Source: Winogradskyella helgolandensis
GTDB taxonomy: Bacteria; Bacteroidota; Bacteroidia; Flavobacteriales; Flavobacteriaceae
Direction: 5' to 3'
Length of the DNA stretch: 64,000 bases
Assembly (NCBI RefSeq): GCF_013404085.1
Contig: NZ_JABFHO010000001.1
Span: 1,871,001 to 1,935,000, forward strand
A program made the position numbers and the translations under genes. How positions within the stretch are numbered: the stretch's first letter is position 1; each line of letters starts with the position of its first letter. Below the pieces are notes generated by a model. The model was given only the letters and a program-made list of their open reading frames with translations, made no database searches and had not been told where the DNA came from. This document shows positions 8,323-18,455 of the stretch, in pieces.

Positions 8323-10011
8323 TTAAAAAGTAGCTGTTAAACTAATGTGAACTTTAGAATCTGATAATTTAAATTGTTGGTTTTCTGTCTTTCCGCTAGA
8401 GTAATTTAAACGGAAAAGTCCCGCATTAGTAAGTAAACCTAATCCAAAACCAAAACCATAGAGTTTTTCTTTAGTATTCGTAAGTTTATTTTCAAAATAG
8501 GCAGCATCTAAAACGGAATGTACATATATTGTAGAGCTTAATCGGTAGCGATATTCTGTGCTGAGTACACCGTATAAATTTGCCACTAAACTATTTTCTT
8601 CAAATCCTCGGATGGAGTTGATGCCGCCAAAACGAAACAGCTCATTGTCTAAATAATTATCCGATGTAAGCGTTGCTCCATTTAGTCTTGTGTAAATACT
8701 ATTCTTATTATTAAGGTTGAAAATTTTATAAGTATCTAAAGTAAAAACATTTTGTTTTTCTTTTCCAACCTCATTAGTTCTGTTACCAAAACCAGAAGAA
8801 AAATCGAACCAAAAATTCACAGGAAATAAGGGGTCATAATACTGCGGTTTTGTGTAATTATAATGAAGCGTATAGTAATCGGATTTGTAATCGTTTAATA
8901 TGTCAGTGTCATTTTCTAGTAGGTTGGTGGATGTAGTTGATGTAATGCCAATACCAATTTTTTGTTGTGCATTAACCTGGTAATTAATTTCAGCATATTG
9001 TTTAGCATTTAAAAACGTAGAATCCTTTCTAAAAAGATTAAGACCAACCTGAAGCCCAATAGGTGAACCAAATAAATATGGTAAATCGGCATCGACATTT
9101 ATTGTTTGTTGATCTATTTCGTCGCTTTTATAGAAGAGACTTAAGGTTTCACCGTAATTAAGGTTGTTAATGAGTCGCAAATCTAAATACCCATCAAATT
9201 CAATTTTATTGGTGTTTTCATTCGTGCCAAAACCTAAAAAGCCATCAAAGTTGTTTGTCTTAATTTTTTCTACATATATATATAGTGTCGTTGAATCTTG
9301 AGTAAATAAGACTTCGGGTTCTTTTATCTTGGATGCAAAACGCAGTTCGTTTAATAATTCAATCTTTTGTTTAATAGCATTTAAGTTGAAAGATTTTCCA
9401 GTTTTTAACTTCATAAAATGCTTTAAATAAGACTTCGGAAACTTCTCGTAACCTTTAATTATGATATTGTCGATGCGTCTTTTTTGATTGGTTACAACTT
9501 CTAAATCTGCTGAAATTAATTCGGAAGAAGACTTTGAAATATTAATAAGTTGTAAAGTCGAAAACGGATCACCTTGTTCAGCAATTCTTGAGTTTAAGTT
9601 TTTTAAATAAGTTTCTAGCTCTATTATATTAAGCTCGAAGAAACCGTCCTCTGAATTATGATGGATAGACGACAATAATGCACTATTAAAAGTTGAATCA
9701 TAATAGATTCTTATGTTATCTATTTTATTTCCTAATATTAGTTGAGCTTCAAAAAGTGTATCATTTTGTTTGGTAATGTTTTCAATAGAGGAATCAATAA
9801 AGCCTTGTTGTGTTAGTTTTTCTTTTAAAAGAATAATTTCTGTTTGTAAGCCATTATAATTAGTAAAGGTTTTTATATAACCTATAGAGTCAATAGTTTT
9901 AGTTGAAGTATCATTTTCTCCACTAATTTTTAAATTAATGGATTGTGCCTTGCCTTGATTTGACAAAATCAGTAGAAAAATAACAAAAATAATTCGGCTG
10001 TAAAAGGGCAT
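8323..10011 (-). CDS. BamA/TamA (Omp85) family outer-membrane protein
   Basis: This 562-residue protein has a signal peptide (FLLILSNQGKAQ) and N-terminal POTRA-like modules (near 160-250, e.g. RRIDNIIIKGYEKFPKSYLKHFMKLKTGKSF in pieces). The C-terminal 16-stranded-type barrel has the Omp85 signature FRFGGINSIRGFEENSL (lid/loop 6, RGF) and ends in a C-terminal aromatic residue (HISLTATF). It is shorter than BamA (about 800-900 residues), so it is more likely a TamA-like or FhaC-like transporter or an orphan Omp85. The gene after it encodes a T9SS cargo protein, but a functional link is only a guess. Confidence 0.85.
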   Translation of the reverse strand: MPFYSRIIFVIFLLILSNQGKAQSINLKISGENDTSTKTIDSIGYIKTFTNYNGLQTEIILLKEKLTQQGFIDSSIENITKQNDTLFEAQLILGNKIDNIRIYYDSTFNSALLSSIHHNSEDGFFELNIIELETYLKNLNSRIAEQGDPFSTLQLINISKSSSELISADLEVVTNQKRRIDNIIIKGYEKFPKSYLKHFMKLKTGKSFNLNAIKQKIELLNELRFASKIKEPEVLFTQDSTTLYIYVEKIKTNNFDGFLGFGTNENTNKIEFDGYLDLRLINNLNYGETLSLFYKSDEIDQQTINVDADLPYLFGSPIGLQVGLNLFRKDSTFLNAKQYAEINYQVNAQQKIGIGITSTTSTNLLENDTDILNDYKSDYYTLHYNYTKPQYYDPLFPVNFWFDFSSGFGNRTNEVGKEKQNVFTLDTYKIFNLNNKNSIYTRLNGATLTSDNYLDNELFRFGGINSIRGFEENSLVANLYGVLSTEYRYRLSSTIYVHSVLDAAYFENKLTNTKEKLYGFGFGLGLLTNAGLFRLNYSSGKTENQQFKLSDSKVHISLTATF

Positions 10012-10113
10012 GTAAACTATATAATAGATGTCTTATGGTAACGTAAAAATAAGTGATAATGTATAGTGATGAAATTAAAGTTTATAATTCTTTTAAAAAT
10101 TAATTCCCAAGTA

Positions 10114-10144
10114 TTTGAATTATAGATATAAATTACTACATTTG
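10114..10144 (+). promoter_or_regulatory. Main promoter of the rpsL-rpsG-fusA-rpsJ operon
   Basis: TTTG at 10114-10117 (-33 element) and TACATTTG at 10137-10144 (-7 element) are separated by 19 bases, an exact match to the Bacteroidota housekeeping promoter layout. Transcription should start near 10148-10151, giving a leader of about 40 nt. Confidence 0.85.
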
Positions 10145-10148
10145 CACC

Positions 10149-10162
10149 CCTCAAAAGTGAGG
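10149..10162 (+). promoter_or_regulatory. 5'-end hairpin of the rpsL transcript
   Basis: CCTCA and TGAGG form a 5-bp stem around AAAG at the predicted 5' end of the message. It could protect the 5' end from decay or take part in feedback control. The rplQ upstream region contains a similar stretch (CTCCTCAAAAAAGAG). Confidence 0.45.
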
Positions 10163-10188
10163 ATTAATAAATTTTTATATAGAAATAT

Positions 10189-10563
10189 ATGCCAACAATT
10201 TCACAATTAGTACGAAAAGGAAGAGCCAAAATAACCAAGAAGAGTAAATCGGCTGCTTTAGATTCGTGTCCTCAAAGACGTGGTGTATGTACTCGTGTTT
10301 ATACAACGACACCTAAAAAACCTAACTCAGCAATGCGTAAGGTAGCAAGGGTTCGTTTAACAAACGGAAACGAAGTAAATGCATACATTGGTGGAGAAGG
10401 TCACAATTTACAAGAGCACTCGATAGTATTGGTTAGAGGTGGAAGGGTAAAAGATTTGCCAGGAGTTAGATATCACATCGTTCGTGGTGCTTTAGATACA
10501 GCAGGTGTATCAGGAAGAACACAACGTAGATCTAAGTATGGTGCAAAACGCCCTAAGAAGTAA
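10189..10563 (+). CDS. rpsL: 30S ribosomal protein S12
   Basis: The 124-residue S12 sits at the decoding centre. The conserved loop [20 protein letters not shown] and the [13 protein letters not shown] loop are present. Both lysines whose substitution gives streptomycin resistance (E. coli K42 and K87 equivalents) are wild type. It is the first gene of the str part of the cluster, with its own strong promoter. Confidence 0.98.
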   Translation: MPTISQLVRKGRAKITKKSKSAALDSCPQRRGVCTRVYTTTPKKPNSAMRKVARVRLTNGNEVNAYIGGEGHNLQEHSIVLVRGGRVKDLPGVRYHIVRGALDTAGVSGRTQRRSKYGAKRPKK

Positions 10564-10643
10564 AATTAAAGTTAGAGGTTGAGAGCTTGAAGATTTAATT
10601 CTGATAGTAAAAGACTAAAGACTAAAAAACTCAAAAAGAAGAC
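10564..10643 (+). other. rpsL-rpsG spacer with a tandem heptamer
   Basis: This 80-nt spacer holds two tandem copies of AAGACTA (10611-10624). The 13-mer AGACTAAAGACTA at 10612-10624 recurs exactly, on the opposite strand, in the rpsM-rpsK gap at 24647-24659. No terminator is visible, so read-through into rpsG is expected. Confidence 0.6.
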
Positions 10644-11120
10644 ATGAGAAAAAGAGCAGCAAAAAAGAGACCGCTTTTACCAGATCCAAGGTTTAATGAT
10701 CAGTTAGTGACACGTTTTGTTAACATGATGATGTGGGATGGTAAGAAGTCTGTAGCTTTTAAAGTATTCTATGATGCAATTGATATTGTTGAAGAGAAAA
10801 AAAATGATGACGAAAAAACAGCTTTAGAAATTTGGAAAGAAGCTTTATCTAACGTAATGCCTCACGTAGAAGTGCGTAGTCGTCGTGTTGGTGGTGCTAC
10901 ATTCCAGATTCCAATGCAGATTCGTCCAGACCGTAAGGTTTCAACTGCGATGAAATGGTTAATTAGCTTTTCACGTAAAAGAAACGAAAAATCTATGGCG
11001 CAACGTTTAGCGGCAGAAGTTTTAGCAGCAGCTAAAGAAGAAGGAGCAGCAGTTAAGAAAAGAACTGATACTCATAAGATGGCAGAAGCAAATAAAGCAT
11101 TCTCACACTTTAGATTTTAA
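10644..11120 (+). CDS. rpsG: 30S ribosomal protein S7
   Basis: The 158-residue S7 nucleates assembly of the 30S head. Family features include [17 protein letters not shown] at the N-terminus, the [13 protein letters not shown] helix, [18 protein letters not shown] (the beta-hairpin that contacts mRNA at the E site) and the C-terminal [15 protein letters not shown]. The length is usual. It precedes fusA by 3 nt. In E. coli S7 represses its own operon from the S12-S7 spacer. Whether this spacer does the same is not known. Confidence 0.98.
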   Translation: MRKRAAKKRPLLPDPRFNDQLVTRFVNMMMWDGKKSVAFKVFYDAIDIVEEKKNDDEKTALEIWKEALSNVMPHVEVRSRRVGGATFQIPMQIRPDRKVSTAMKWLISFSRKRNEKSMAQRLAAEVLAAAKEEGAAVKKRTDTHKMAEANKAFSHFRF

Positions 11121-11123
11121 GAA

Positions 11124-13250
11124 ATGGCAAGAGATTTAAAATTAACAAGAAATATAGGAATTGCTGCTCACATTGATGCTGGTAAAACAACAACAACAGA
11201 GCGTATTCTTTTTTATACAGGAGTTTCGCACAAAATTGGAGAAGTACATGATGGTGCTTCTACAATGGACTGGATGGAGCAAGAAGCAGAAAGAGGTATT
11301 ACAATTACTTCTGCTGCAACTACTTGTGACTGGACATTTCCTAAAGAAAATGGTGAGCCAACGGCTGAAGCTCAAGATTACCATTTTAACATTATTGATA
11401 CACCTGGTCACGTAGATTTTACGGTTGAAGTAAACCGTTCGTTACGTGTGTTGGATGGTTTGGTATTCTTATTTAGTGCAGTTGATGGTGTTGAGCCACA
11501 ATCTGAAACTAACTGGAGACTAGCAGATAACTATAAAGTTCCAAGAATTGGTTTCGTTAACAAAATGGACCGTCAAGGATCTGACTTTTTAGGAGTTTGT
11601 CAGCAAGTAAAAGATATGTTGAAGTCTAACGCAGTGCCAATTGTTTTAAACATTGGTGATGAAGATGATTTTAAAGGTATTGTAGATTTAGTTAAAAACA
11701 GAGCTATTGTATGGCATGATGATAATTTCGGATCTACATTCGATGTTGTGCCAATTCCTGAAGACATGAAAGATGAAGTACGTAAGTATCGTGCTTTATT
11801 AATTGAAGAGGTAGCTGGCTATGATGAGAACTTATTAGAGAAATTCATGGAAGATGAAGACTCTATTACAGAAGACGAGGTGCACGCTGCACTTAGAGCT
11901 GCTGTAATGGATATGGCTATCATTCCTATGGTTTGTGGTTCTTCATTTAAAAATAAGGGTGTTCAATTCTTATTAGATGCTGTTTGTCGTTACTTGCCTT
12001 CACCAATGGATAAAGAAGGTGTAGTTGGTGTTAATCCTGACACAGAGAAAGAAGAAATTCGTAAGCCAAGTGTAAAAGAACCATTTGCAGCTTTAGCATT
12101 TAAAATTGCAACTGATCCTTTCGTAGGTCGTTTAGCCTTTTTTAGAGCGTATTCTGGTCGTTTAGATGCAGGTTCTTACGTTTTAAATAACCGTTCAGGT
12201 AAAAAAGAGCGTATTTCTCGTATTTATCAAATGCATGCTAATAAGCAAAATGCAATTGATTATATAGAAGCGGGAGATATTGGAGCTGCTGTTGGATTTA
12301 AATCTATTAAAACAGGAGATACACTTACAGATGAAAAACATCCTATTGTTTTAGAATCTATGGACTTCCCTGATCCAGTAATTGGTATTGCGGTTGAACC
12401 TAAGACTAAAGCAGATGTTGATAAATTGGGTATGGGCTTAGCTAAATTAGCTGAGGAAGATCCTACATTTACAGTGAGAAGTGACGAAGCTTCAGGACAG
12501 ACAATTATTTCTGGAATGGGTGAATTACACTTAGATATTATTGTAGATCGTTTAAGAAGAGAATTTAAAGTTGAGGTTAACCAAGGTCAGCCACAAGTTG
12601 AATATAAAGAAGCTATTACACAATCTGCGGATCATAGAGAAGTTTATAAGAAACAATCTGGTGGTCGTGGTAAGTTTGCTGATATCGTGTTTACGATTGA
12701 GCCAGCGGACGAAGGTGTTGTAGGATTACAGTTTGAATCTGTAATTAAAGGTGGTAACGTTCCTAAAGAATTTATACCTTCAATTGAAAAAGGATTCAAA
12801 ATGGCAATGCAGAACGGACCATTAGCAGGTTTTGAAGTAGATGCAATGAAAGTAACATTGAGAGATGGATCTTATCATGATGTCGATTCAGATCAACTAT
12901 CTTTCGAATTAGCAGCAAAATTAGGATTTAAAAATTCTGCAAGAGCAGCTAAGGCGGTTATAATGGAGCCAATCATGAAGCTTGAGGTGATTACACCAGA
13001 AGAAAACATGGGTGATATTGTTGGTGATTTAAACAGAAGAAGAGGTCAAATGAGTAGTATGGGTGACAGAGCTGGTGCAAAAACTGTAAAAGCTACTGTG
13101 CCATTATCTGAAATGTTTGGTTATGTAACTACATTAAGAACATTATCTTCAGGTAGAGCAACATCTACAATGGAATTTTCACACTATGCAGAAACACCTA
13201 AAAATGTTTCAGAAGAAGTAATTGCAGCAGCTAAAGGCGTTGAATCGTAA
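11124..13250 (+). CDS. fusA: Elongation factor G
   Basis: The 708-residue translocase GTPase drives tRNA-mRNA movement after peptide transfer. G1 is [13 protein letters not shown]2 lies in [13 protein letters not shown]3 is DTPGHVDF, G4 is NKMD and G5 is GSSFKNKG. Domains II-V follow, with [10 protein letters not shown] and [11 protein letters not shown]. An insertion between G2 and G3 ([15 protein letters not shown]) is common in Bacteroidota. It lies between rpsG and rpsJ with spacers of 3 and 11 nt, so the four genes form one unit. Confidence 0.98.
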   Translation: MARDLKLTRNIGIAAHIDAGKTTTTERILFYTGVSHKIGEVHDGASTMDWMEQEAERGITITSAATTCDWTFPKENGEPTAEAQDYHFNIIDTPGHVDFTVEVNRSLRVLDGLVFLFSAVDGVEPQSETNWRLADNYKVPRIGFVNKMDRQGSDFLGVCQQVKDMLKSNAVPIVLNIGDEDDFKGIVDLVKNRAIVWHDDNFGSTFDVVPIPEDMKDEVRKYRALLIEEVAGYDENLLEKFMEDEDSITEDEVHAALRAAVMDMAIIPMVCGSSFKNKGVQFLLDAVCRYLPSPMDKEGVVGVNPDTEKEEIRKPSVKEPFAALAFKIATDPFVGRLAFFRAYSGRLDAGSYVLNNRSGKKERISRIYQMHANKQNAIDYIEAGDIGAAVGFKSIKTGDTLTDEKHPIVLESMDFPDPVIGIAVEPKTKADVDKLGMGLAKLAEEDPTFTVRSDEASGQTIISGMGELHLDIIVDRLRREFKVEVNQGQPQVEYKEAITQSADHREVYKKQSGGRGKFADIVFTIEPADEGVVGLQFESVIKGGNVPKEFIPSIEKGFKMAMQNGPLAGFEVDAMKVTLRDGSYHDVDSDQLSFELAAKLGFKNSARAAKAVIMEPIMKLEVITPEENMGDIVGDLNRRRGQMSSMGDRAGAKTVKATVPLSEMFGYVTTLRTLSSGRATSTMEFSHYAETPKNVSEEVIAAAKGVES

Positions 13251-13261
13251 ATCTTAATAAA

Positions 13262-13567
13262 ATGAGTCAAAAAATCAGAATAAAATTAAAATCTTACGAT
13301 CACAACTTAGTGGACAAGTCTGCTGATAAGATTGTAAAAACAGTAAAAAGTACAGGTGCAGTAGTAACAGGACCAATTCCATTACCAACTCACAAAAAGA
13401 TTTTCACTGTATTACGTTCACCACACGTAAATAAGAAGTCTAGAGAACAATTTCAATTAAGCTCTTACAAGCGTTTATTAGATATTTACTCTTCATCTTC
13501 TAAAACAATTGATGCTTTAATGAAACTTGAATTACCAAGTGGAGTAGAAGTTGAGATCAAAGTGTAA
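13262..13567 (+). CDS. rpsJ: 30S ribosomal protein S10
   Basis: The 101-residue S10 (also NusE in antitermination) shows the hallmark [10 protein letters not shown] at the N-terminus, GPIPLPT in the middle and [13 protein letters not shown] in the extended loop. It is attached to the str genes here and separated from rplC by 153 nt containing a terminator-like hairpin, so its expression may differ from the rest of the S10 operon. Confidence 0.98.
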   Translation: MSQKIRIKLKSYDHNLVDKSADKIVKTVKSTGAVVTGPIPLPTHKKIFTVLRSPHVNKKSREQFQLSSYKRLLDIYSSSSKTIDALMKLELPSGVEVEIKV

Positions 13568-13621
13568 TTACACAGTAACATGTCCTAAGCTGCGAGCGAA
13601 GGAAAAACGGTAAAATACAAT

Positions 13622-13657
13622 TCAAGGCTGAAACGTATTTTCGGCCTTGAGTTTTAT
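13622..13657 (+). terminator. Terminator/attenuator-like hairpin between rpsJ and rplC
   Basis: A 12-bp stem (TCAAGGCTGAAA at 13622-13633 with TTTCGGCCTTGA at 13639-13650, one G-U pair) closes a 5-nt loop and is followed by GTTTTATAT. It could end the rpsL-rpsJ transcript or act as an attenuator controlling entry into rplC and the genes beyond. Confidence 0.7.
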
Positions 13658-13667
13658 ATATGGTAAA

Positions 13668-13683
13668 GACAACTTGTGTTGTC
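13668..13683 (+). promoter_or_regulatory. Second hairpin upstream of rplC
   Basis: GACAAC and GTTGTC form a perfect 6-bp stem around TTGT, 38 nt before the rplC ATG. With the larger hairpin just upstream it could form a leader structure for the rplC-rplD-... operon. In E. coli the corresponding leader is bound by L4, encoded by the second gene here. Confidence 0.5.
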
Positions 13684-13720
13684 ATTACAAAATTTAATTA
13701 ATAATAAATAAATAATAATT

Positions 13721-14338
13721 ATGTCTGGGTTAATTGGAAAAAAAATCGGTATGACCAGCATTTTCGATGAAAATGGGAAGAACATTCCTTGTACAGTAAT
13801 CGAAGCTGGACCATGTATCGTTACCCAAGTCAGAACTGAAGAAGTGGATGGTTATTCTGCACTTCAATTAGGTTTCGATGACGCGACAGAAAAAAGCGCT
13901 ACTAAAGCAGACTTAGGTCATGCTAAAAAAGCGGGTACTTCTGTAAAACGCAAAGTTGTTGAATTCAAAGGTTTTGATTCGGAGTACAAATTAGGTGATT
14001 CTATCACTGTAGAACAATTTATTGAAGGTGAATTTGTGGATGTTGCAGGTACTTCTAAAGGTAAAGGTTTTCAAGGTGTAGTAAAGCGTCACGGATTCGG
14101 TGGTGTAGGTCAAGCAACGCATGGTCAACATAACCGTTTAAGAGCTCCTGGTTCTATTGGTGCAGCTTCTTATCCTGCGAGAGTATTCAAAGGAATGAAG
14201 ATGGCCGGAAGAATGGGTGGAGACACAGTTAAAGTTCAAAATTTAAGAGTTTACAAAGTAGTTCCAGAAAAGAACTTGCTAGTGGTAAAAGGATGTGTTC
14301 CTGGTCACAAGAATTCTTATGTAATCATTGAGAAATAA
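13721..14338 (+). CDS. rplC: 50S ribosomal protein L3
   Basis: The 205-residue L3 shows the N-terminal [10 protein letters not shown] and the central extension [17 protein letters not shown] with [31 protein letters not shown] sequence that reaches toward the peptidyl-transferase centre. The length is usual. The last base of its stop codon is the first base of the rplD ATG (TAATG), so the two are translationally coupled. Confidence 0.98.
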   Translation: MSGLIGKKIGMTSIFDENGKNIPCTVIEAGPCIVTQVRTEEVDGYSALQLGFDDATEKSATKADLGHAKKAGTSVKRKVVEFKGFDSEYKLGDSITVEQFIEGEFVDVAGTSKGKGFQGVVKRHGFGGVGQATHGQHNRLRAPGSIGAASYPARVFKGMKMAGRMGGDTVKVQNLRVYKVVPEKNLLVVKGCVPGHKNSYVIIEK

Positions 14339-14967
14339 TGAAGATAGCAGTTTTAGATATAAACGGAAAAGATACGGGTAGACAAGCAGAGCTTTCTAAA
14401 GACGTATTCGCTATAGAGCCTAATAATCACGCTGTCTATTTAGATGTTAAGCAATACTTAGCAAATCAAAGACAAGGGACGCATAAGGCAAAAGAAAGAG
14501 CAGATATCTCTGGTAGTACACGTAAGATAAAGAAACAGAAAGGTACTGGTACTGCAAGAGCAGGTAGTATTAAGTCTGGTGTATTTAGAGGTGGTGGTCG
14601 TATGTTTGGTCCTAGACCAAGAAATTATGGTTTTAAATTAAATAAAAACCTTAAGCGATTAGCACGTAGATCTGCATTAAGTATTAAAGCAAATGATAAG
14701 TCAATTTTAGTAATGGAAGACTTCAATTTTGAAGCCCCTAAGACTAAAAATTTCTTGAATGTTTTAAAGGCTTTAGAGGTTGAAAACAAAAAATCTCTTA
14801 TTGTGTTGGGTGGTACAAATAATAATGTATATTTGTCCTCACGCAATTTTAAAGGTTCTGAAGTTATAACTGCTTCGGAATTAAGTACTTATAAGATTAT
14901 GAATGCTAATAAAGTGATTCTAATTGAAAGTGCATTAGAAGGAATTGAATCGAATTTAAGTAAATAG
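14338..14967 (+). CDS. rplD: 50S ribosomal protein L4
   Basis: The 209-residue L4 lines the exit tunnel. The tunnel loop is recognisable in KKQKGTGTARAGSIKSGVFRGGG and GRMFGPRPRNY. In Gammaproteobacteria L4 autoregulates the S10 operon; the structured gap before rplC makes a similar role possible here, but this is untested. It overlaps rplC by 1 nt and precedes rplW by 5 nt. Confidence 0.98.
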   Translation: MKIAVLDINGKDTGRQAELSKDVFAIEPNNHAVYLDVKQYLANQRQGTHKAKERADISGSTRKIKKQKGTGTARAGSIKSGVFRGGGRMFGPRPRNYGFKLNKNLKRLARRSALSIKANDKSILVMEDFNFEAPKTKNFLNVLKALEVENKKSLIVLGGTNNNVYLSSRNFKGSEVITASELSTYKIMNANKVILIESALEGIESNLSK

Positions 14968-14972
14968 AACAG

Positions 14973-15263
14973 ATGAGTATCTTAAAAAAACCTATAATCA
15001 CAGAAAAGGCGACCATGCAAAGTGAGTCGTTAAATGCTTTTGCATTTGAAGTGAATCCTAAGGCGAACAAGGTAGAAATCAAAAAAGCGGTGGAAGCTGC
15101 TTATGGAGTTTCTGTTGAAAAAGTTCGTACAATAAATGTCCGTCCAGATCGTAAGACCAAGTTTACAAAAACTGGTGTTCAACATGGTAAAACAAATGCT
15201 ATTAAAAAAGCAATTGTACAACTGGCGGAAGGTGAAACAATAGATTTATACACTAACATGTAA
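14973..15263 (+). CDS. rplW: 50S ribosomal protein L23
   Basis: The 96-residue L23 sits at the tunnel exit and docks trigger factor and SRP. The pattern ILKKPIITEKATMQSE, FEVNPKANKVEIKKAVEAAYGV and the NVRPDRKTKF loop is typical. Its length is normal. It lies between rplD and rplB with short spacers of 5 and 12 nt. Confidence 0.98.
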   Translation: MSILKKPIITEKATMQSESLNAFAFEVNPKANKVEIKKAVEAAYGVSVEKVRTINVRPDRKTKFTKTGVQHGKTNAIKKAIVQLAEGETIDLYTNM

Positions 15264-15275
15264 TTTTAGACATTA

Positions 15276-16103
15276 ATGTCAGTAAGAAAATTAAAACCGA
15301 TCACATCAGGTCAGCGATTTAGAGTAGTAAATGGATTCGATGCCATTACTACTGATAAGCCGGAGAAAAGCTTGCTTGCTCCGAAAAAGAGATCTGGTGG
15401 TAGAAACAATCGAGGAAAAATGACAATTCGCCAAGTAGGTGGAGGTCATAAGAAGAGGTATCGTATTATCGATTTCAAACGTAACAAAGCTGGTGTACCT
15501 GGTGAAGTTAAGTCAATTGAATACGATCCAAACAGAACAGCATTTATTGCGCTATTAAACTACCAAGATGGTGAGAAACGTTACGTTATCGCTCAAAATG
15601 GTTTACAAGTAGGGCAAAATATAGTGTCTGGTGAAACAGGTATCGCTCCAGAAATTGGAAATGCAATGCCTTTAAGTGAAATACCATTAGGAACAATTAT
15701 TTCTTGTATTGAGTTACGTCCTGGTCAAGGTGCTGTAATGGCTCGTAGTGCTGGTGCATTTGCTCAATTAATGGCAAGAGGTGATAAATTTGCTACAGTA
15801 AAATTACCGTCTGGTGAAACTAGAATGATTCTAGTAACTTGTATGGCAACTATTGGTGCGATTTCGAATTCAGATCATCAATTATTAGTATCTGGTAAAG
15901 CAGGTAGAAGTAGATGGTTAGGTAGACGTCCAAGAGTAAGACCAGTAGTGATGAACCCAGTCGATCACCCAATGGGTGGTGGTGAAGGTAAATCTTCAGG
16001 TGGTCATCCAAGAAATAGAAACGGTGTTCCTGCTAAAGGATTTAGAACACGTTCTAAGACTAAGTCGAGTAATAAGTATATTGTAGAACGTAGAAAGAAA
16101 TAA
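15276..16103 (+). CDS. rplB: 50S ribosomal protein L2
   Basis: The 275-residue L2 is needed for subunit association and the peptidyl-transferase centre. Visible marks are the N-terminal [12 protein letters not shown], the SH3-like core [17 protein letters not shown] and the C-terminal [28 protein letters not shown], with the conserved His (H-P-M-G-G-G-E) near the active centre. The length is usual. Confidence 0.98.
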   Translation: MSVRKLKPITSGQRFRVVNGFDAITTDKPEKSLLAPKKRSGGRNNRGKMTIRQVGGGHKKRYRIIDFKRNKAGVPGEVKSIEYDPNRTAFIALLNYQDGEKRYVIAQNGLQVGQNIVSGETGIAPEIGNAMPLSEIPLGTIISCIELRPGQGAVMARSAGAFAQLMARGDKFATVKLPSGETRMILVTCMATIGAISNSDHQLLVSGKAGRSRWLGRRPRVRPVVMNPVDHPMGGGEGKSSGGHPRNRNGVPAKGFRTRSKTKSSNKYIVERRKK

Positions 16104-16113
16104 TTAAGATAGT

Positions 16114-16392
16114 ATGGCACGTTCATTAAAAAAAGGACCTTATATCCACTATAAATTAGATAAGAAAGTTGCAGAAAATGTAGCTTCAAACAAAAAGACG
16201 GTGATCAAAACTTGGTCTAGAGCTTCAATGATTTCTCCGGATTTCGTTGGGCAAACTATAGCAGTTCACAATGGTCGTCAATTTGTTCCAGTATTTGTTA
16301 CTGAAAATATGGTAGGTCATAAATTAGGAGAATTTTCACCAACACGATCTTTTAGAGGTCATGCAGGTGCTAAGAATAAAGGTAAAAAATAA
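16114..16392 (+). CDS. rpsS: 30S ribosomal protein S19
   Basis: The 92-residue S19 lies in the 30S head, near the A-site finger bridge. It reads [19 protein letters not shown], then [22 protein letters not shown], then [20 protein letters not shown], all conserved family blocks. It precedes rplV by 5 nt. Confidence 0.98.
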   Translation: MARSLKKGPYIHYKLDKKVAENVASNKKTVIKTWSRASMISPDFVGQTIAVHNGRQFVPVFVTENMVGHKLGEFSPTRSFRGHAGAKNKGKK

Positions 16393-16397
16393 GAATC

Positions 16398-16805
16398 ATG
16401 GGAAGTCGTAAAAAACAAATGGCGGAAGCTATTAAAGCCGAGAAAAAGCAGGTTGCTTTTGCAAAGCTAAATAACTGTCCTACATCTCCAAGAAAAATGC
16501 GTTTAGTTGCGGATTTGGTTAGAGGTCAAAAGGCAGAGAAAGCTCTTCAGATTCTTAGATTTAGTCAAAAAGAAGCGTCTCGTCGTTTAGAGAAACTTGT
16601 AATGTCTGCAATTGCAAACTGGCAAGCTAAAAACGAAGATGCTGATGTTGAAGAGGCTAAATTGTTTATCAAAGAAATTAGAGTAGATGGTGGTTCTATG
16701 TTAAAGAGATTGCGTCCAGCACCTCAAGGTAGAGCACACAGAATTAGAAAAAGATCTAACCACGTAACTGTGGTAGTAGATGCAATCAACAAAACACAAA
16801 GCTAA
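16398..16805 (+). CDS. rplV: 50S ribosomal protein L22
   Basis: The 135-residue L22 has a beta-hairpin that lines the nascent-chain tunnel. The family features [32 protein letters not shown] and the hairpin residues [19 protein letters not shown] are visible. The N-terminus carries about 18 extra residues ([18 protein letters not shown]) compared with E. coli, which is usual for flavobacteria. Confidence 0.98.
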   Translation: MGSRKKQMAEAIKAEKKQVAFAKLNNCPTSPRKMRLVADLVRGQKAEKALQILRFSQKEASRRLEKLVMSAIANWQAKNEDADVEEAKLFIKEIRVDGGSMLKRLRPAPQGRAHRIRKRSNHVTVVVDAINKTQS

Positions 16806-16814
16806 GATAGAGAT

Positions 16815-17534
16815 ATGGGACAAAAGACAAATCCAATCGGAAATCGCTTAGGAATTATCAGAGGATGGGAATCTAACTGGTACGGAGGAAACGATTATGG
16901 TGATAAACTTGCCGAAGACGATAAGATTAGAAAGTATATTCATGCTCGTCTATCTAAAGCTAGTGTAAGTAGAGTAATTATTGAGCGTACGCTTAAACTT
17001 GTAACCGTTACTATAACTACTGCTAGACCTGGTATTATTATCGGGAAAGGTGGCCAAGAAGTAGATAAGTTAAAAGAAGAGCTTAAGAAAATTACTGGCA
17101 AAGAAGTTCAATTGAACATCTTTGAAATTAAGAGACCTGAACTAGATGCATTTTTAGTAGCAGCAAGTGTTGCTCGTCAAATTGAAAGCCGAATTTCATA
17201 CAGACGTGCAATAAAAATGGCTATTGCCGCTGCCATCCGTATGAATGCTGAGGGAATTAAAATTCAGATTAGTGGTCGTTTAAATGGTGCTGAAATGGCA
17301 CGATCAGAACACTATAAAGAAGGACGTATTCCTTTGTCTACTTTTAGAGCAGATATTGATTATGCTTTAGTAGAAGCACATACTACTTATGGTAGATTGG
17401 GCATCAAAGTTTGGATAATGAAAGGCGAAGTATATGGTAAAAGAGAACTTTCTCCATTAGTCGGTTTATCTAAACAACAAAAAGGTAAAGGTGGACGTGG
17501 TGGAAACAAGAACCAATCTCGTCGTAGAAAGTAA
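16815..17534 (+). CDS. rpsC: 30S ribosomal protein S3
   Basis: The 239-residue S3 sits at the mRNA entry channel and has helicase-related function with S4 and S5. It shows the N-terminal [18 protein letters not shown], the type II KH domain with GxxG ([12 protein letters not shown]) and the C-terminal domain [26 protein letters not shown]. The Gly/Lys/Arg-rich tail ([17 protein letters not shown]) is typical. Confidence 0.98.
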   Translation: MGQKTNPIGNRLGIIRGWESNWYGGNDYGDKLAEDDKIRKYIHARLSKASVSRVIIERTLKLVTVTITTARPGIIIGKGGQEVDKLKEELKKITGKEVQLNIFEIKRPELDAFLVAASVARQIESRISYRRAIKMAIAAAIRMNAEGIKIQISGRLNGAEMARSEHYKEGRIPLSTFRADIDYALVEAHTTYGRLGIKVWIMKGEVYGKRELSPLVGLSKQQKGKGGRGGNKNQSRRRK

Positions 17535-17554
17535 TTTTTTAAAGAAAAGACAAA

Positions 17555-17974
17555 ATGTTACAGCCTAAAAGAACAAAATTTCGTAAGCAGCAAAAAGGAC
17601 GTATGAAAGGAAATGCGGGAAGAGGTCATTTGTTATCAAATGGTACTTTCGGTATTAAATCATTAGACTCGTCGTTTATTACTGCACGTCAAATAGAAGC
17701 AGCGCGTATTGCCGCTACTCGTTTTATGAAAAGAGAAGGATCGTTATGGATTAAGATATTTCCAGACAAGCCTATTACAAAGAAACCTCTTGAAGTACGT
17801 ATGGGTAAAGGTAAAGGTGCCGTAGAATATTGGGCAGCAGTGGTGAAACCAGGACGTATGTTATTTGAAATAAGTGGAGTGCCATTAGAAACAGCTCAAG
17901 AAGCGCTTCGATTAGCAGCTCAGAAACTTCCTGTAAAAACTAAGTTTATCATAGCTAGAGATTACGAAGCTTAA
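17555..17974 (+). CDS. rplP: 50S ribosomal protein L16
   Basis: The 139-residue L16 helps place the A-site tRNA. It shows [21 protein letters not shown], the [16 protein letters not shown] segment, [20 protein letters not shown], and the loop around ARGININE-hydroxylation site residues [16 protein letters not shown]. The length is normal. Confidence 0.98.
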   Translation: MLQPKRTKFRKQQKGRMKGNAGRGHLLSNGTFGIKSLDSSFITARQIEAARIAATRFMKREGSLWIKIFPDKPITKKPLEVRMGKGKGAVEYWAAVVKPGRMLFEISGVPLETAQEALRLAAQKLPVKTKFIIARDYEA

Positions 17975-17986
17975 TATAAAGATATT

Positions 17987-18178
17987 ATGAAGCAATCAGA
18001 AATTAAACAGCTTTCAATAGCTGAGTTACAAGAGAAACTTAGTGAATCTAAAAAGAGTTATAGTGACCTAAAAATGGCACATACTATTTCTCCATTAGAT
18101 AACCCAATTCAGTTACGAGTTGCACGTCGCGCAGTAGCTAGAGTGGCAACAGAATTAACTAAAAGAGACGTACAATAA
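17987..18178 (+). CDS. rpmC: 50S ribosomal protein L29
   Basis: The 63-residue L29 is a two-helix protein at the tunnel exit beside L23. MKQSEIKQLSIAELQEKLSE and the ...SPLDNPIQLRVARRAVARVATEL block match the family. It lies in the canonical L16-L29-S17 order. Confidence 0.97.
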   Translation: MKQSEIKQLSIAELQEKLSESKKSYSDLKMAHTISPLDNPIQLRVARRAVARVATELTKRDVQ

Positions 18179-18195
18179 TCGTATTCTGCTGAAAG

Positions 18196-18453
18196 ATGGA
18201 AAAAAGAAACTTAAGAAAAGAACGTATAGGGATCGTAACGAGTAACAAAATGGAGAAATCTATTGTTGTGGCTGAAGTTAAGAAGGTAAAACACCCTATG
18301 TATGGAAAATTCGTGTTAAAGACAAAGAAATATGTCGCACACGATGAGACAAACGACTGCAACGAAGGAGATACAGTAAAGATCATGGAAACACGACCTT
18401 TAAGTAAATCTAAATGTTGGAGATTAGTAGAAATAATTGAAAGAGCGAAGTAA
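18196..18453 (+). CDS. rpsQ: 30S ribosomal protein S17
   Basis: The 85-residue S17 is an OB-fold 30S protein. It has [21 protein letters not shown], the [20 protein letters not shown] strand region and the [20 protein letters not shown] signature. It ends 2 nt before rplN. Confidence 0.97.
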   Translation: MEKRNLRKERIGIVTSNKMEKSIVVAEVKKVKHPMYGKFVLKTKKYVAHDETNDCNEGDTVKIMETRPLSKSKCWRLVEIIERAK

Positions 18454-18455
18454 TT

